A DNA stretch of 64,000 nt from Aliarcobacter trophiarum LMG 25534 (GTDB lineage: Bacteria; Campylobacterota; Campylobacteria; Campylobacterales; Arcobacteraceae), in contig NZ_CP031367.1 in NCBI RefSeq assembly GCF_003355515.1, positions 1,798,001 through 1,862,000 of the forward strand. Direction: 5' to 3'. This document shows, piece after piece, positions 26,843 to 41,339 of this stretch. The number at the start of each line of letters is the position of its first letter. Positions within the stretch are counted from its first letter, which is position 1. The notes beneath the pieces were generated by a model, which worked only from the letters and a program-made list of their open reading frames with translations, searched no databases and was not told where the DNA came from. Both the position numbers and the translations under genes were made by a program.

Positions 26843-27883
26843 TTAAGAGTTTTTCATATCTTCAATGATTTTTAAAAGACCTGGTTCATCTAAAACCTGA
26901 CTTGTTCCATAAGCTACTGATAAAAGTGGCTCTTCTGCAATTTTTACAGGGATTTTTACAATTTCAGTAAGATATTTATCCAACCCTCTAATTAATGCTC
27001 CACCACCTGTTATTATAATTCCATTGTCAACAACATCTCCAGCTAAATCTGGTGGCATATTTTCTAATACGCTTCTAATTGCACTTGCTATCTCTTTAAG
27101 AGGCTCTTTTATTGCAATTCTAATTCCTTCACTTCCTAGCTCAATTGTAGATAAATATCCAGAGTGATCTTTACCTTTTATTTGGATTTTTAGTTCAGGG
27201 TCAAGCTTAACAGCTGCTCCAACTTCTATCTTAACTGTTTCAGCTGTTCTTTCACCAATAAATAAATTGTAATTTTGTCTTACATACTCAATAATTGATC
27301 TATCTATCTTATCTCCACCAACTTTAACTGATTTACATAAAACTAATCCACCTAAAGATGTAACACCTATTTCAGTAGTACCTCCACCAATATCAACAAC
27401 AACATGCCCTTCTGGATCACTTACTGGAATACCAGCTCCAATAGCTGCTGCCATTGGCTCTTCTACAAGGAAAACTTCTCTAGCTCCAGCACTTAAAGCT
27501 GATTCTTCAACTGCTTTTCTCTCAACTTGTGTAATACCATATGGAATACAAATAATTACTCTAGGTCTTATAAATGATTTTCTTGAGTGTGCTTTTTCAA
27601 TAAAATATCTAATCATTCTTTCAGTCATCTCAAAATCTGCAATAACTCCATCTTGCATAGGACGAACCGCTTGGATATTTATAGGAGTCTTTCCTAGCAT
27701 TCTTTTTGCTTCTTGCCCAACTGCTAAAATTCTATCTTTCCCTTGTCTATCTCTTTGTACTGCTACAACAGATGGCTCATTTATTATAATACCTTTCCCT
27801 CTTACGCTCACAATTGTATTTGCTGTACCTAAGTCTATCGCCATATCGTTTGAAAAAACGCCTATAAATTTATCTAAAATCAT
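26843..27883 (-). CDS. mreB: rod shape-determining protein MreB
   Basis: Bacterial actin homologue that organises lateral wall growth. The actin-fold phosphate loops are seen: AIDLGTANTIVSV near residue 15, HVVVDIGGGTTEIGV near 160, and IIITGGGALIRGLDKYL near 290. The 346-residue length is standard. It sits between clpX, two bases away, and mreC, so these minus-strand genes are probably one transcript. Confidence 0.96.
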   Translation of the reverse strand: MILDKFIGVFSNDMAIDLGTANTIVSVRGKGIIINEPSVVAVQRDRQGKDRILAVGQEAKRMLGKTPINIQAVRPMQDGVIADFEMTERMIRYFIEKAHSRKSFIRPRVIICIPYGITQVERKAVEESALSAGAREVFLVEEPMAAAIGAGIPVSDPEGHVVVDIGGGTTEIGVTSLGGLVLCKSVKVGGDKIDRSIIEYVRQNYNLFIGERTAETVKIEVGAAVKLDPELKIQIKGKDHSGYLSTIELGSEGIRIAIKEPLKEIASAIRSVLENMPPDLAGDVVDNGIIITGGGALIRGLDKYLTEIVKIPVKIAEEPLLSVAYGTSQVLDEPGLLKIIEDMKNS

Positions 27884-27885
27884 AC

Positions 27886-29106
27886 TTATCCTTTAATAAC
27901 TTTTGGTTCTTCTTTTTTTAAAACTACATCTTTTGTAATCACTATCTTCTTATTTTTGTACTTTGGAATATCAAACATGATATCAAGCATAATATCTTCC
28001 AAAATAGACCTTAAACCTCTTGCACCAGTTTTTCTAGTAATTGCCAAATTTGCCAACTCTAAAAGAGCATCTTTTTCAAACTCTAAAGTTACATTATCCA
28101 TTTCAAATAGTTTATTGTACTGTTTGATTAAAGCATTTTTTGGCTCAGTTAAAATATGAACCATATTCTCTTTTGTAATCTCATTTAAAGTTGCTATCAT
28201 ATGAAGTCTTCCAATTAACTCTGGAATTAAACCATATTTTACTAAATCATCTGTCTCAACATTTGATATAACTTTATCTTGTTCTTCTTTTGATTTTTTA
28301 TCTTGATTAAAACCTAAAACATTCGCACCTTGTTTTCTTTTTATTATATCTTCAAGTCCATCAAAAGCTCCACCACAAATAAATAAAATATTTGTAGTAT
28401 CAACTTGTAGTGAGTCTTGTCCTGGGTGTTTTCTCCCACCTTTTGGTGGAACATTTACAACAGCACCTTCAACAATTTTAAGTAAAGCTTGTTGTACACC
28501 TTCACCTGAAACATCTCTAGTAATACTTCTATTTTCACTCATTCTTGCAATTTTATCAATCTCATCAATAAAAATAATTCCTCTTTGTGCTTTCTCAATA
28601 TCACCACCAGCAGCCTGAACAAGCCTTGTTACAACATTTTCAACATCATCTCCAACATATCCAGCTTCAGTTAAACTAGTAGCATCTGCAATTGCAAGCG
28701 GAACATCAAGGTATTTTGATATCGTTTGGGCTAAAAGAGTTTTTCCACTTCCTGTTGGTCCTATTAATAAAACATTTGATTTGTTTAATTCAATTTCATC
28801 TTGCAACTCATCTTTTCTAAAAATTCTTTTATAATGGTTATATACTGCAACTGAAAGAACTTTTTTTGCTCTATCTTGTCCTATTACATACTCATCTAAA
28901 ATCTTTTTTAGCTCTGCTGGAGTTTTTATCTTTATATTTTCTGTTTTTTTAGTTTTAGGATTTGTCTCATTTTCAACAAAATCACCACTCATAATATCAT
29001 AAGCTGCTCCAACACAAGCTTTACATATACAAGCATTGTCTCCAGTTATTATAGGATTTGCTTTTGTATCATTTGCTCCACAAAAGTCACATATTAGTTT
29101 ACTCAT
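27886..29106 (-). CDS. clpX: ATP-dependent Clp protease ATPase subunit ClpX
   Basis: AAA+ unfoldase that feeds tagged substrates to ClpP. The N-terminal zinc-binding domain has CDFCGAND and CICKAC. Walker A is GPTGSGKT, Walker B is [11 protein letters not shown], and the pore and sensor segments SVSGEGVQ-like [14 protein letters not shown] and [12 protein letters not shown] follow. At 406 residues it is full length. Its ATG overlaps the lpxA end by eight bases. clpP is not in the window. Confidence 0.96.
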   Translation of the reverse strand: MSKLICDFCGANDTKANPIITGDNACICKACVGAAYDIMSGDFVENETNPKTKKTENIKIKTPAELKKILDEYVIGQDRAKKVLSVAVYNHYKRIFRKDELQDEIELNKSNVLLIGPTGSGKTLLAQTISKYLDVPLAIADATSLTEAGYVGDDVENVVTRLVQAAGGDIEKAQRGIIFIDEIDKIARMSENRSITRDVSGEGVQQALLKIVEGAVVNVPPKGGRKHPGQDSLQVDTTNILFICGGAFDGLEDIIKRKQGANVLGFNQDKKSKEEQDKVISNVETDDLVKYGLIPELIGRLHMIATLNEITKENMVHILTEPKNALIKQYNKLFEMDNVTLEFEKDALLELANLAITRKTGARGLRSILEDIMLDIMFDIPKYKNKKIVITKDVVLKKEEPKVIKG

Positions 29107-29902
29107 CTTCGCTCTTTACAACTCTTTCAAAAGGAATACCTCTTTTTGTATCCATTACAAACTTTGCCATCTCTTTTACATAAGGGTTTTTGTCATTTTC
29201 ATATAAATCAAAGGCTGCCTCTTGAAGTGGTTTTTTCATATTAAATAGAACTCTAAAAGCATGTTTTAAAGCATCAATATCAGCTCTATTTTCCATTCTT
29301 CTTCTAAGACCTACAAGATTTAAGCCCTTTACTAAAGCTTTATTTCCTTCTGCCAAACAAAATGGTGGAATATCTTGAGCAACTGCACTAGCACCTCCAA
29401 CCATCACTCCTGTTCCAATTTTACAAAATTGGTGAATTGGTGTAAGACCTCCAATAACTACAAAATCCCCACATTCAACATGTCCAGCTAAAGTTACACC
29501 ATTTGCAAAAATTGAGTTATTTCCAATTATACAATCATGAGCTACATGAGTATATCCCATAAATAGGTTATTATTCCCTATAACTGTTTTAGAGTGCCCT
29601 GTAATAGTTCCAGGGTTAAATAAAGTGTACTCTCTAATTTTATTATTATCTCCAATGATTAGTTCAACATCATCGTTTGGATTAAACTTTAAATCTTGAG
29701 GAATTGAACCAATTGTTGCATGTGAAAAGATATGGTTGTTTTTTCCAATTGTTGTCTTTCCAGTTATTAAAGCGTGGCTATCTACTATTGTGCCATCACC
29801 TATTTTTACATTTTTACCTATAATTGTATATGCACCAATTGTTACATTTTCCCCTAATATCGCACCATCTTCTATTATGGCAGTTTTATGAATATTACTC
29901 AT
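29099..29902 (-). CDS. lpxA: UDP-N-acetylglucosamine acyltransferase
   Basis: First enzyme of lipid A synthesis: transfers a hydroxyacyl chain from ACP to UDP-GlcNAc. The N-terminal two thirds form a left-handed beta helix of hexapeptide repeats ([20 protein letters not shown]). The catalytic His region is [17 protein letters not shown], and the C-terminal helical part includes [22 protein letters not shown]. The 267-residue length is normal. It lies between fabZ and clpX; the lpxB-fabZ-lpxA order is a typical envelope cluster. Confidence 0.95.
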   Translation of the reverse strand: MSNIHKTAIIEDGAILGENVTIGAYTIIGKNVKIGDGTIVDSHALITGKTTIGKNNHIFSHATIGSIPQDLKFNPNDDVELIIGDNNKIREYTLFNPGTITGHSKTVIGNNNLFMGYTHVAHDCIIGNNSIFANGVTLAGHVECGDFVVIGGLTPIHQFCKIGTGVMVGGASAVAQDIPPFCLAEGNKALVKGLNLVGLRRRMENRADIDALKHAFRVLFNMKKPLQEAAFDLYENDKNPYVKEMAKFVMDTKRGIPFERVVKSEDE

Positions 29903-29914
29903 GGTTTTCCTAAA

Positions 29915-30358
29915 CTATTTATCAACAATCATTGCTTTAAATTCAGCTTCAGCTGTTAATTTTCCATCAACATAAGCCTTTCCTTCAAGTACCATTAAAG
30001 TACTCTTCATCTTAACAGCAGTAAGCTCATAATCAAGCCTATCTCCTGGGCGTACTGGATTTCTAAACTTAGCTTTATCTATACTCATAAAATAGATAAC
30101 TTTCTCTTTCATCTGCTCATCTGTAAGTCCTGAACTTTTTAAAGCTAAAACTCCACCACATTGAGCCATACCTTCAAGTATCATAACTCCTGGATAAATT
30201 GGATGTCCTGGAAAATGCCCTTGAAAAGCTGGTTCAGATATAGATATATTTTTAAAACCTTTTATAGATTTGGCTACTTCCATATCTGTAATTCTATCAA
30301 CCAATAATAGCGGGTATCTGTGAGGTAAAATCTCTTGAATTTGTATAATATCAAACAT
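29915..30358 (-). CDS. fabZ: 3-hydroxyacyl-[ACP] dehydratase FabZ
   Basis: Hot-dog-fold dehydratase of fatty acid elongation. The active-site helix shows [11 protein letters not shown] and [20 protein letters not shown], with the catalytic His and Glu. I take the second in-frame ATG (30358): AGGA is six bases before it, whereas it would abut the first ATG. About 147 residues. It shares hydroxyacyl-ACP substrates with the adjacent lpxA and is 12 bases upstream of it. Confidence 0.94.
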   Translation of the reverse strand: MFDIIQIQEILPHRYPLLLVDRITDMEVAKSIKGFKNISISEPAFQGHFPGHPIYPGVMILEGMAQCGGVLALKSSGLTDEQMKEKVIYFMSIDKAKFRNPVRPGDRLDYELTAVKMKSTLMVLEGKAYVDGKLTAEAEFKAMIVDK

Positions 30359-30411
30359 AATCATTCCTGAATTTAAAATTGCTAAAGTTGAGGATTATAA
30401 CTAAAAGTAGT

Positions 30412-31455
30412 TTAGTTTTTTATAATAGTAGCCATATTTCTTGAACTCCCATATTTTAAATACTCTCTCAGGAGCTTTGAATTTTCAAAAAAAAGATTTT
30501 TATCAAAAGTTTTATAATCATATAAAAGATTCTCCACACTTACTTCATTTTGTAAGAATTCACTATGAAGTTGTTTTCTACCCATCTTCTCAAAAAAGAT
30601 ATTTGCTAAACCTACAAAATTTAACTTTACAAAAGTCTTTCCTATAAAAAAGTCAAACTTTTTTGCAATATATGAAAGAGTAAAGGGTGTTCCAATTAAT
30701 GCAGCTTCAAGAGTCGCTGTTCCGCTACATATAAATGCATACTCTGCTTCTAAAAGAGCTTTATGGCTATTTTTTGAGATTATAAAATCATTGATATCTC
30801 CATATACTTTTTTTATATATTCATCATCAAATTTAGATGGAATTACCAAAATATACTCTTTATTTGGAATTTTCTTAATTAACTCTTTGAAAATTGGCAT
30901 AAGGTTTTTTATCTCAGTAGCTCTACTTCCTGGCATAAATACTATCTTATTTGAGTCTATAATCTCTTGCTTGAACTCTTTAATTTCATCAAGCAAAGGA
31001 TGCCCAACATAAGTTATCTTCTCTTTATCATTATAGATATCACTTTCAAAAGGTAAAATTGAACATAATTTTGTACAATATTTCTCTAAAGCAATTACCC
31101 TTTTTCGTTTCCAAGCCCAAGCTTGTGGCAAGATATAGTAGATTATCTCAAGATTTGGATAAGTTTGTCTTAACTTTTTTGCCAAGGGAAGATTAAATCC
31201 ACTACTATCAAGAAGTAAAACTTTGTCACAATCTTTTGCTAGATTTACTAACTCATCCCTTAATCTAAAAAAAAATCTTAACTTTTTAATAGCATCCACA
31301 AAGCCCATAATTGCTAAAGAGCTTAAATCATAAAGAGGATTTCCAAGCTCTTTATCAAAAACCCCAACAATCTCTATCTCTTCTCCTAAATATTTTTTCA
31401 GCTCTTTTAAATGAATATTTGATGATGTCTCCATAGCACTTACTAAAATTTTCAT
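30412..31455 (-). CDS. lpxB: lipid-A-disaccharide synthase
   Basis: GT19 glycosyltransferase that joins UDP-diacylglucosamine and lipid X. Family segments are the N-terminal KILVSAMETSSNIHLKELKK, YYILPQAWAWKRKR, VGHPLLDEI, FMPGSRATEIKNLMP and CSGTATLEAALIGTPFTLSY. The 347 residues are slightly short but complete. Its start overlaps the end of queH by four bases. Confidence 0.93.
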   Translation of the reverse strand: MKILVSAMETSSNIHLKELKKYLGEEIEIVGVFDKELGNPLYDLSSLAIMGFVDAIKKLRFFFRLRDELVNLAKDCDKVLLLDSSGFNLPLAKKLRQTYPNLEIIYYILPQAWAWKRKRVIALEKYCTKLCSILPFESDIYNDKEKITYVGHPLLDEIKEFKQEIIDSNKIVFMPGSRATEIKNLMPIFKELIKKIPNKEYILVIPSKFDDEYIKKVYGDINDFIISKNSHKALLEAEYAFICSGTATLEAALIGTPFTLSYIAKKFDFFIGKTFVKLNFVGLANIFFEKMGRKQLHSEFLQNEVSVENLLYDYKTFDKNLFFENSKLLREYLKYGSSRNMATIIKN

Positions 31456-32528
31456 ATAATCTCCTCTTTTGTATCTTCATATACAGCACTATTTATGTAA
31501 ATATCATATTTTACATTCTCTATTTTATCAATAACTATTAAAGCAGATAGATCATAAGGATTATTTAAAATTTTATCTCTTATTTCTAGCTCTTCTTTAA
31601 AAAGTGGTGGATTAAAGATAAGCTCTTTTATATTTTTGTACTCTTTTTTTGCATATTTGTTAAAAATTTCAAGTTCAATAAATTTTATATCATCACGATT
31701 GAAATAGTAAATATCATCTTTTATAAACTCAAGCCTAGCACTACTTTGCCCTTTATTATTTAAAATAGAATATGCAAAGATATATGAAGGAATAACCTCT
31801 TTATTTACTATGACTTTTCCACTTAGAAGCCTATAGTTTAAAAACTTTTGTTTGATTATTTTATAATCTTTTTTACTATCTTCTAAGTTATTTCTTGTTT
31901 TATAAAGCTCAAGCCTCTCTTCTATTGAATCTGGTAAGATTTGATTTGAAATTGGATTAAACATCTCATCCATAAGCTTTTTCTGGTTATCTCTTTGGAT
32001 AGTAAGTCCAAATAAACAGCCACAATAGTTTTGTCTATATAAGCTATTCTCTTTTACACTTTTTCCTTGTAACTCCATACCATTTCCGCTTCTATAATCT
32101 TTAAAAACAAACTCTACTTCATATTTTTTTTCTAAATATTTTCCAATTGTTTCAAGCTTTTCTTGGGATTTTTTTGGAGATATAAGAAGAGTTGTTGTAA
32201 ATTTATTATGATTTAACTCTTTTGCTTTTTGTACACTATTTTCTAGCCTATCATCATAACAAACTACACATCTCTCATCTTTCTCAGGTAAATGTTCTAA
32301 TCCTTTTACCTTTTTTAACCACTCTTCAAGATTATAGCTACCCTCTAATAGTTCTATTCCTAACTTTTTACAAGAGTACTCTACATCTAAATATCTAAGT
32401 CTATATTCACTATAAGGATGAATATTTGGGTCATAAAAATAACCTATAATCTCCTCATTTGGATACTCTTCTTTTATCTTTTCTAAAAAATAGTGGCTAT
32501 CAACTGCACAACATATATGAACAAGCAA
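31452..32528 (-). CDS. queH: epoxyqueuosine reductase QueH
   Basis: Non-cobalamin epoxyqueuosine reductase of the DUF208 family, the last step of queuosine synthesis in tRNA. It has the N-terminal HICCAVDS pair of cysteines, the Y-D-P-N-I-H-P motif, ERCVVCYDDRLE, and the YRQNYCGCLFG cluster. The family protein is about 200 residues; here a C-terminal extension of some 150 residues of unknown function follows. That extension is common in Campylobacterota and contains no motif I know. It is the first gene of the lpxB-fabZ-lpxA-clpX run. Confidence 0.88.
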   Translation of the reverse strand: MLVHICCAVDSHYFLEKIKEEYPNEEIIGYFYDPNIHPYSEYRLRYLDVEYSCKKLGIELLEGSYNLEEWLKKVKGLEHLPEKDERCVVCYDDRLENSVQKAKELNHNKFTTTLLISPKKSQEKLETIGKYLEKKYEVEFVFKDYRSGNGMELQGKSVKENSLYRQNYCGCLFGLTIQRDNQKKLMDEMFNPISNQILPDSIEERLELYKTRNNLEDSKKDYKIIKQKFLNYRLLSGKVIVNKEVIPSYIFAYSILNNKGQSSARLEFIKDDIYYFNRDDIKFIELEIFNKYAKKEYKNIKELIFNPPLFKEELEIRDKILNNPYDLSALIVIDKIENVKYDIYINSAVYEDTKEEII

Positions 32529-32678
32529 ATATTTCCTTTTATATAGTTCCTATTGAAAAGAAACCGTTTTTATCTCTACTACTTTTTTAATGGAATTTAT
32601 AAAAAAATCCCTCTTCAAAGCATAGTCTTTACAACGCAGTGAAGATAAGAAGTAGCTTCTTTTTAGAACTCTCTTTGT

Positions 32679-32710
32679 GAAAACTATAAAGAGCATAACT
32701 ACTTATGCTC
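32679..32710 (+). repeat. intergenic hairpin repeat, copy A
   Basis: Contains ACTATAAAGAGCATAACT and a perfect hairpin GAGCATAA-CTAC-TTATGCTC. Related sequences lie at 52476-52509 and 54972-55000. It precedes the promoter of the small lipoprotein gene. Its function is unknown; a terminator or a small repeat family are both possible. Confidence 0.4.
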
Positions 32711-32726
32711 ATAAAATAAATTAAGG

Positions 32727-32732
32727 TATAAT
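32727..32732 (+). promoter_or_regulatory. -10 element of the small lipoprotein gene
   Basis: Perfect TATAAT within GGTATAATTATAG, 34 bases upstream of the presumed ATT start. No -35 element is obvious. Confidence 0.5.
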
Positions 32733-32765
32733 TATAGTTAAAAAATTTTAAACAAAGGATTTACT

Positions 32766-33152
32766 ATTAAAAATATACTATTTCTATCTTTTTTTCTACT
32801 TTTTATAACTGGATGTAGTCAAAAAGAGCCACAATTATCTTCAAATAGTGCAACTATTTTATTTAAAACTCCTAAAATGAAATTTCACGATAAAGGTTTT
32901 ATTTTTAAATACAAAGATTATACTCAAGTACAGATATTTAATGCAGGAGTTGCTATTTTAGATATGAAAATATATGAAAATAAAGTTTGTAAAAGCACTT
33001 TTAAATGTCAAGATATAGAGAGTTTTAACAGTGAAAACCTAAGTTCTAGCTATCCAAAAAGTTTCTTGAAAAATCTTTTCGACAAAGATGATAAAGAGAT
33101 TAGTTATAAAGATAGTGAAAATGGAATTTTAATTAAAATTATAAGAGATTAA
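32766..33152 (+). CDS. small lipoprotein with apparent ATT start codon
   Basis: The frame starts with a signal peptide (KNILFLSFFLLFITGC) whose Cys is a lipobox, giving a precursor of 128 residues. No ATG, GTG or TTG precedes the signal in frame; the stop TAA at 32739 closes the upstream side. AAAGGA at 32754-32759 is six bases before an ATT at 32766, which is therefore the likely start. A later ATG (32877) would remove the export signal. The mature part (FKYKDYTQVQIFNAGVAILD) has no recognised family, and conserved Cys residues may pair (VCKSTFKCQ). ATT starts are rare, and a mutated ATG or sequence error is possible. Confidence 0.65.
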   Translation: MKNILFLSFFLLFITGCSQKEPQLSSNSATILFKTPKMKFHDKGFIFKYKDYTQVQIFNAGVAILDMKIYENKVCKSTFKCQDIESFNSENLSSSYPKSFLKNLFDKDDKEISYKDSENGILIKIIRD

Positions 33153-34495
33153 AAGTTTAAAACTCCAATCTCTTTTAACATTAAAATAAATATTGCAATT
33201 GGTGTTAAAAATCTTAAAATAAATAACCAAGAACTATAAATATATTTTCCCATATATGGTTCTAAACTACTTCTCAAAAGCTCTTTATCCATAATATAAC
33301 CAACAAATATAGATATTGCAATTCCTCCTAAAGGCATTAAAATTGCACTTGTAAAGAAATCTAAAATATCAAAAATATTTTTCCCTCCAACAGATAAATA
33401 CTCTTTAAACTCATTTGACATAGATAAAATTGCAAATACTCCAATAAAATAAGCTATAAATGTTATTATCATAGTGGCTTTTGCTCTTTTCACTCCTCTT
33501 CTTTCTATTAGATACATTACAGCTGGTTCTATCATAGAAACAGCTGATGTAATAGCAGCAAAAGCTAGAGCTATAAAGAAAAATATTGCAAAAATAGTTC
33601 CTATGCTACCCATTTCATAAAAAATTGCTGGAAGTGTAATAAATACAAGTCCAGCACCTTTGTCTGGAGTTGCATTTGCACTAAAGATTATTGCAAAAAT
33701 GATAAGTCCAGATATAAATGCCGTTAATATATCCATAATCACTACAAAAAATGTAGCCTTTAAAATATGTGTATCATCACTAATTGATGCAGAATATGTA
33801 AGTATTGTTGCAACTCCTACAGATAGACAGAAAAAGGCATGTCCAACTGCTATTAAAATAGAGTTTGTATTAAAGTTTGAGAAATCTACATAAAACATAA
33901 ACTCAAAAGCTTTACCAAACCCACTCATAGTTGTTGAGTATAAAAACATCCCTAAAAAGATTATAAAAAGAGCTGGAATTAAAAGGTTATTTAGCTTTTC
34001 TATTCCTTTTTTTACACCTTTTTTGATAATAAAATAAATACTATAAAATACAAGAGAAAAATAAAAAAGCTGTGAAAAAACTCCTGTTTGTGTATAATTT
34101 AGAAAATAATTTTCAGCTTCACTTACACTTTTTGGAAGAGTATCAAAACTTAAAACTATATAGTGTAAAATCCATGCAATTACTATTGGATAAAAAGATA
34201 TTATTAAAACCCCTGTTATAAAAGAAAATCCTATATATTTAAAATACTTGTTATTTTTAGGACTTAAAGTTTCAAATGTACTAACAGCATCTTTTTTTAC
34301 AATTTTTCCCAAAATAATTTCTGCTATAAAAATAGATAAACCTATAGTAAAAACTGCTAGTAAAAACACCAAAACAAAAGCTCCACCACCATTTGCACCA
34401 GTAATATATGGAAATTTCCAAATATTACCAAGCCCAATAGCACTTCCTGCAATTGCTAAAACATATCCAACTCTTGAAAATCTATTTTTATACAA
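33149..34495 (-). CDS. sodium-dependent transporter, SNF/NSS family
   Basis: LeuT-fold Na+-coupled symporter, about 12 membrane segments in 448 residues. The helix 1 signature [21 protein letters not shown] with the Na+ and substrate site, the [11 protein letters not shown] stretch and later [19 protein letters not shown] are typical. Bacterial members carry amino acids; the substrate cannot be inferred. Its stop overlaps the convergent lipoprotein gene by four bases. Confidence 0.9.
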   Translation of the reverse strand: MYKNRFSRVGYVLAIAGSAIGLGNIWKFPYITGANGGGAFVLVFLLAVFTIGLSIFIAEIILGKIVKKDAVSTFETLSPKNNKYFKYIGFSFITGVLIISFYPIVIAWILHYIVLSFDTLPKSVSEAENYFLNYTQTGVFSQLFYFSLVFYSIYFIIKKGVKKGIEKLNNLLIPALFIIFLGMFLYSTTMSGFGKAFEFMFYVDFSNFNTNSILIAVGHAFFCLSVGVATILTYSASISDDTHILKATFFVVIMDILTAFISGLIIFAIIFSANATPDKGAGLVFITLPAIFYEMGSIGTIFAIFFFIALAFAAITSAVSMIEPAVMYLIERRGVKRAKATMIITFIAYFIGVFAILSMSNEFKEYLSVGGKNIFDILDFFTSAILMPLGGIAISIFVGYIMDKELLRSSLEPYMGKYIYSSWLFILRFLTPIAIFILMLKEIGVLNF

Positions 34496-34597
34496 AAAAA
34501 CCTCTTAATTTTTATCTTTATTGTATCAAAATCTTCATTACAATTTTTAGTCAGCAAATATTTGATACAATCAAAGAAAATATATAGAAAGGTTTAT

Positions 34598-35440
34598 ATG
34601 AAATTTTTTGGAGCTCATGTAAGTGCAAGTGGTGGAGTTTTTAATGCTCCTTTGAATGCTATGAATATTGGAGCAAAAGCTTTTGCACTATTTACAAAAA
34701 ATCAAAGGCAATGGAGTGCAAAAGCTTTAGATAATAAAACAATAGATTTATGGTTTAAGAATTTAGAAAAGAGCAAAATTGAAGCTAAACATATTTTGCC
34801 ACATAACTCATATCTAATCAATTTAGGTCATCCAGATATTGAAGCCAGAGAGAAATCTTTAGATAGTTTTATAGATGAAGTTCAAAGATGTGAAATCTTA
34901 GCTCTTGATAAATTAAACTTTCATCCAGGAAGCCATTTAAGAAAAATAAGTGAAGAAGAGTGTTTAGATAATATTGCAAAATGTATGAATATAACTTTAG
35001 ATAAAACAAATGGAGTAAAACTGGTACTTGAGAATACTGCAGGGCAAGGAAGTAACCTTGGGTTTAAATTTGAGCATCTTGCATATATAATAGATAAAAT
35101 TGAAGATAAAAGTCGTGTTGGAGTATGTATTGATACTTGTCATATGTTTACAGCTGGTTATGATATTAGAACAAAAGAGGCATATGAAAAAAGTTGGAAT
35201 GATTTTGAAAATATTGTAGGATTTAAATATTTAAGTGGAATGCATATAAATGACTCAAAACCAGAGCTTGGAAGCCGTGTTGATAGACATGATAGTTTAG
35301 GTGAGGGCAAAATTGGTTGGGATGCTTTTAAATTTATAGCAAATGATCCAAGAATGGAAGATATTCCTTTAGTATTAGAGACTATTGATGAAAGTATTTG
35401 GGTAAAAGAGATAGAGGCACTGTATAGTTTGATAAAATAA
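34598..35440 (+). CDS. nfo: endonuclease IV (AP endonuclease)
   Basis: Zn-dependent AP endonuclease of base excision repair. The TIM-barrel motifs are [63 protein letters not shown] and LVLETID, giving the metal-binding His/Glu/Asp set. The true start is the ATG at 34598 with AAAGG upstream; a longer frame from a TTG at 34562 adds residues not found in the family. The protein is 280 residues. Confidence 0.94.
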   Translation: MKFFGAHVSASGGVFNAPLNAMNIGAKAFALFTKNQRQWSAKALDNKTIDLWFKNLEKSKIEAKHILPHNSYLINLGHPDIEAREKSLDSFIDEVQRCEILALDKLNFHPGSHLRKISEEECLDNIAKCMNITLDKTNGVKLVLENTAGQGSNLGFKFEHLAYIIDKIEDKSRVGVCIDTCHMFTAGYDIRTKEAYEKSWNDFENIVGFKYLSGMHINDSKPELGSRVDRHDSLGEGKIGWDAFKFIANDPRMEDIPLVLETIDESIWVKEIEALYSLIK

Positions 35441-35477
35441 GAATATATTTTAAAAGAGAGGATTGTAGGGAATAAAA

Positions 35478-35522
35478 AAGCTTACCTTGAATTACTAAGA
35501 AAGAGTAAAAGAAGGTAAGCTT
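35478..35522 (-). terminator. terminator of the rRNA operon
   Basis: On the minus strand, an 11-bp stem AAGCTTACCTT / AAGGTAAGCTT with a long loop, followed by a T run, 26 bases after the 5S gene. Its size suits an rRNA operon terminator. Confidence 0.75.
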
Positions 35523-35548
35523 ATTGTAAAAGTTAAAAACTCAATAAG

Positions 35549-35664
35549 CTGGCGGCGACCTACGTTTCCACAGGGGGACCCTGCAGTATTATCGGCGATG
35601 AAGTGCTTGACTACCAGGTTCGGAATGGGGCTGGGTATTTCCACTTCTCTTTAACCACCAGCAA
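35549..35664 (-). rRNA. rrf: 5S ribosomal RNA
   Basis: The minus strand reads TTTGCTGGTGGTTAAAGAGA at the 5' end and has the conserved loop CCATTCCGAACCTGG; about 116 bases. It is the last gene of the rRNA operon. The ends are estimated to within a few bases. Confidence 0.93.
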
Positions 35665-35827
35665 ATTTGAGTGCTAAAAGCTTGAGATAAACTCTTAACA
35701 CTCAAATTGCGAGATTGAGAAATTTAATGCTAAAGTCTTTTTTGTATATCTATATATATTCAACACATATTAAACATAATAAATATGCTTAATAAGATAG
35801 TAAACCAAAGAAAAATTGTTAAAAATA

Positions 35828-38736
<2,909 letters not shown>

Positions 38737-39107
38737 ATCTAATAAAATCTTACAACTTTATTTAGATTAGTTTTTCTTGCCTATAAATATAATTCCTTAT
38801 ATTTATAAATTTGATAATATTCTTTGGCTACTATCTTATTAAACATAAAGTCTAATAATTTAGTTGTGTTATCTATAGTTAAATTTAATTATTACATTAA
38901 ATCTTAGATATGAAATTTTTTTATTTAAAATTAAATACTTCTATTTAACTTTACGAAAAAATTTTAAAGACTTTAACATTATATTTTTAAATATCTTGCT
39001 ACTTCAAATAACTAAAGTTATCTCAAGGTAACGCTTTCTGATTAAAACCAGATATAAACTCTTATTTATAAAAGCTTATATCTAACTTCTCTTTCTTTAT
39101 CTCTATA
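38737..39107. other. spacer between tRNA-Ala and 23S rRNA
   Basis: 371 AT-rich bases within the rRNA operon. It contains the 23S leader, which presumably pairs with sequence after 23S for RNase III processing. No gene is seen. Confidence 0.6.
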
Positions 39108-39183
39108 TGGTGGAGAATAGCGGGATCGAACCGCTGACCTCCTGCGTGCAAAGCAGGCGCTCTCCCAGCTGAGCTAATTCCCC
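39108..39183 (-). tRNA. tRNA-Ala (TGC)
   Basis: 76 bases on the minus strand, from GGGGAATTAGCTCAGC to encoded CCA. The anticodon loop is CTTTGCACG with anticodon TGC, and the T loop is GGTTCGATCCC. It lies in the 16S-23S spacer. Confidence 0.96.
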
Positions 39184-39192
39184 ATAATAATC

Positions 39193-39269
39193 TGGTGGGC
39201 CTATCAGGACTTGAACCTGAGACCTCACGATTATCAGTCGAGCGCTCTAGCCAGCTGAGCTATAGGCCC
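39193..39269 (-). tRNA. tRNA-Ile (GAT)
   Basis: 77 bases on the minus strand, starting GGGCCTATAGCTCAGC and ending in encoded CCA; anticodon GAT in CTGATAATC. Acceptor arms GGGCCTA/TAGGCCC pair fully. The Ile-Ala pair in the spacer is the usual arrangement. Confidence 0.96.
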
Positions 39270-39395
39270 CATATTTACCTATAAATTATCTGTTGTTCTT
39301 CAAATAATCTTTACAAACTAAATATATGTTGTTAAAAGTAAGTTTCTTTATTCATTTTTTATATTAAGAACCAAATCTTAATATTTTTTCTTTGA

Positions 39396-40914
<1,519 letters not shown>

Positions 40915-41162
40915 TTTTGATTAAATCTAATTTAATCTTTATGTAGTAGTTGAATCTGACTTTTTTGTTTTTAATTACTTAATTACAAAATTATCACTCA
41001 AATTTATAGACAAGTTAATAAATACTCTTCAATATTTATCTCTTGTTCAATTTTTTTTACTTTTAACAATCATGATATTTAGTTTACAAAGATTACTTCA
41101 TTAAACTCTCAATATCTCTTTTAAAGAACTCTAATCTAACCCCTCGGTCAAATTGGACGGGA
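40915..41162 (-). other. rRNA operon leader
   Basis: About 250 bases between promoter and 16S, without a gene. A boxA-like GAGTTCTTTAAAAGAG sits near 41114-41132 (minus strand), in the expected place for antitermination. Confidence 0.5.
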
Positions 41163-41191
41163 ATTATAGTGCCTTTTTTCCTCTTTGTCAA
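41163..41191 (-). promoter_or_regulatory. rRNA operon promoter with full consensus
   Basis: On the minus strand, TTGACA (41186-41191), a 17-base spacer and TATAAT (41163-41168). Both hexamers are perfect and the spacing is ideal. A GC-rich discriminator (CCCGTCC) follows, as in stringently controlled promoters. Confidence 0.85.
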
Positions 41192-41277
41192 GAGCTTATC
41201 ACTTAATATACGCTTAAATTGTGGAATTCTTTTTTATTAATCTTTTATTTACCATTTTTCAATATCATATTGTCCTA

Positions 41278-41302
41278 ATATAACATTGATATAGTGTTAT
41301 AT
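41278..41302. promoter_or_regulatory. palindrome upstream of the Bax-inhibitor-type gene
   Basis: Inverted repeat ATATAACA-N9-TGTTATAT, 38 bases before the ATG, in the promoter region of the downstream gene. It could be an operator for an unknown regulator. Confidence 0.35.
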
Positions 41303-41339
41303 ATGATTTAAGACTTAAAACTATTAATAAAGGAAAGAG

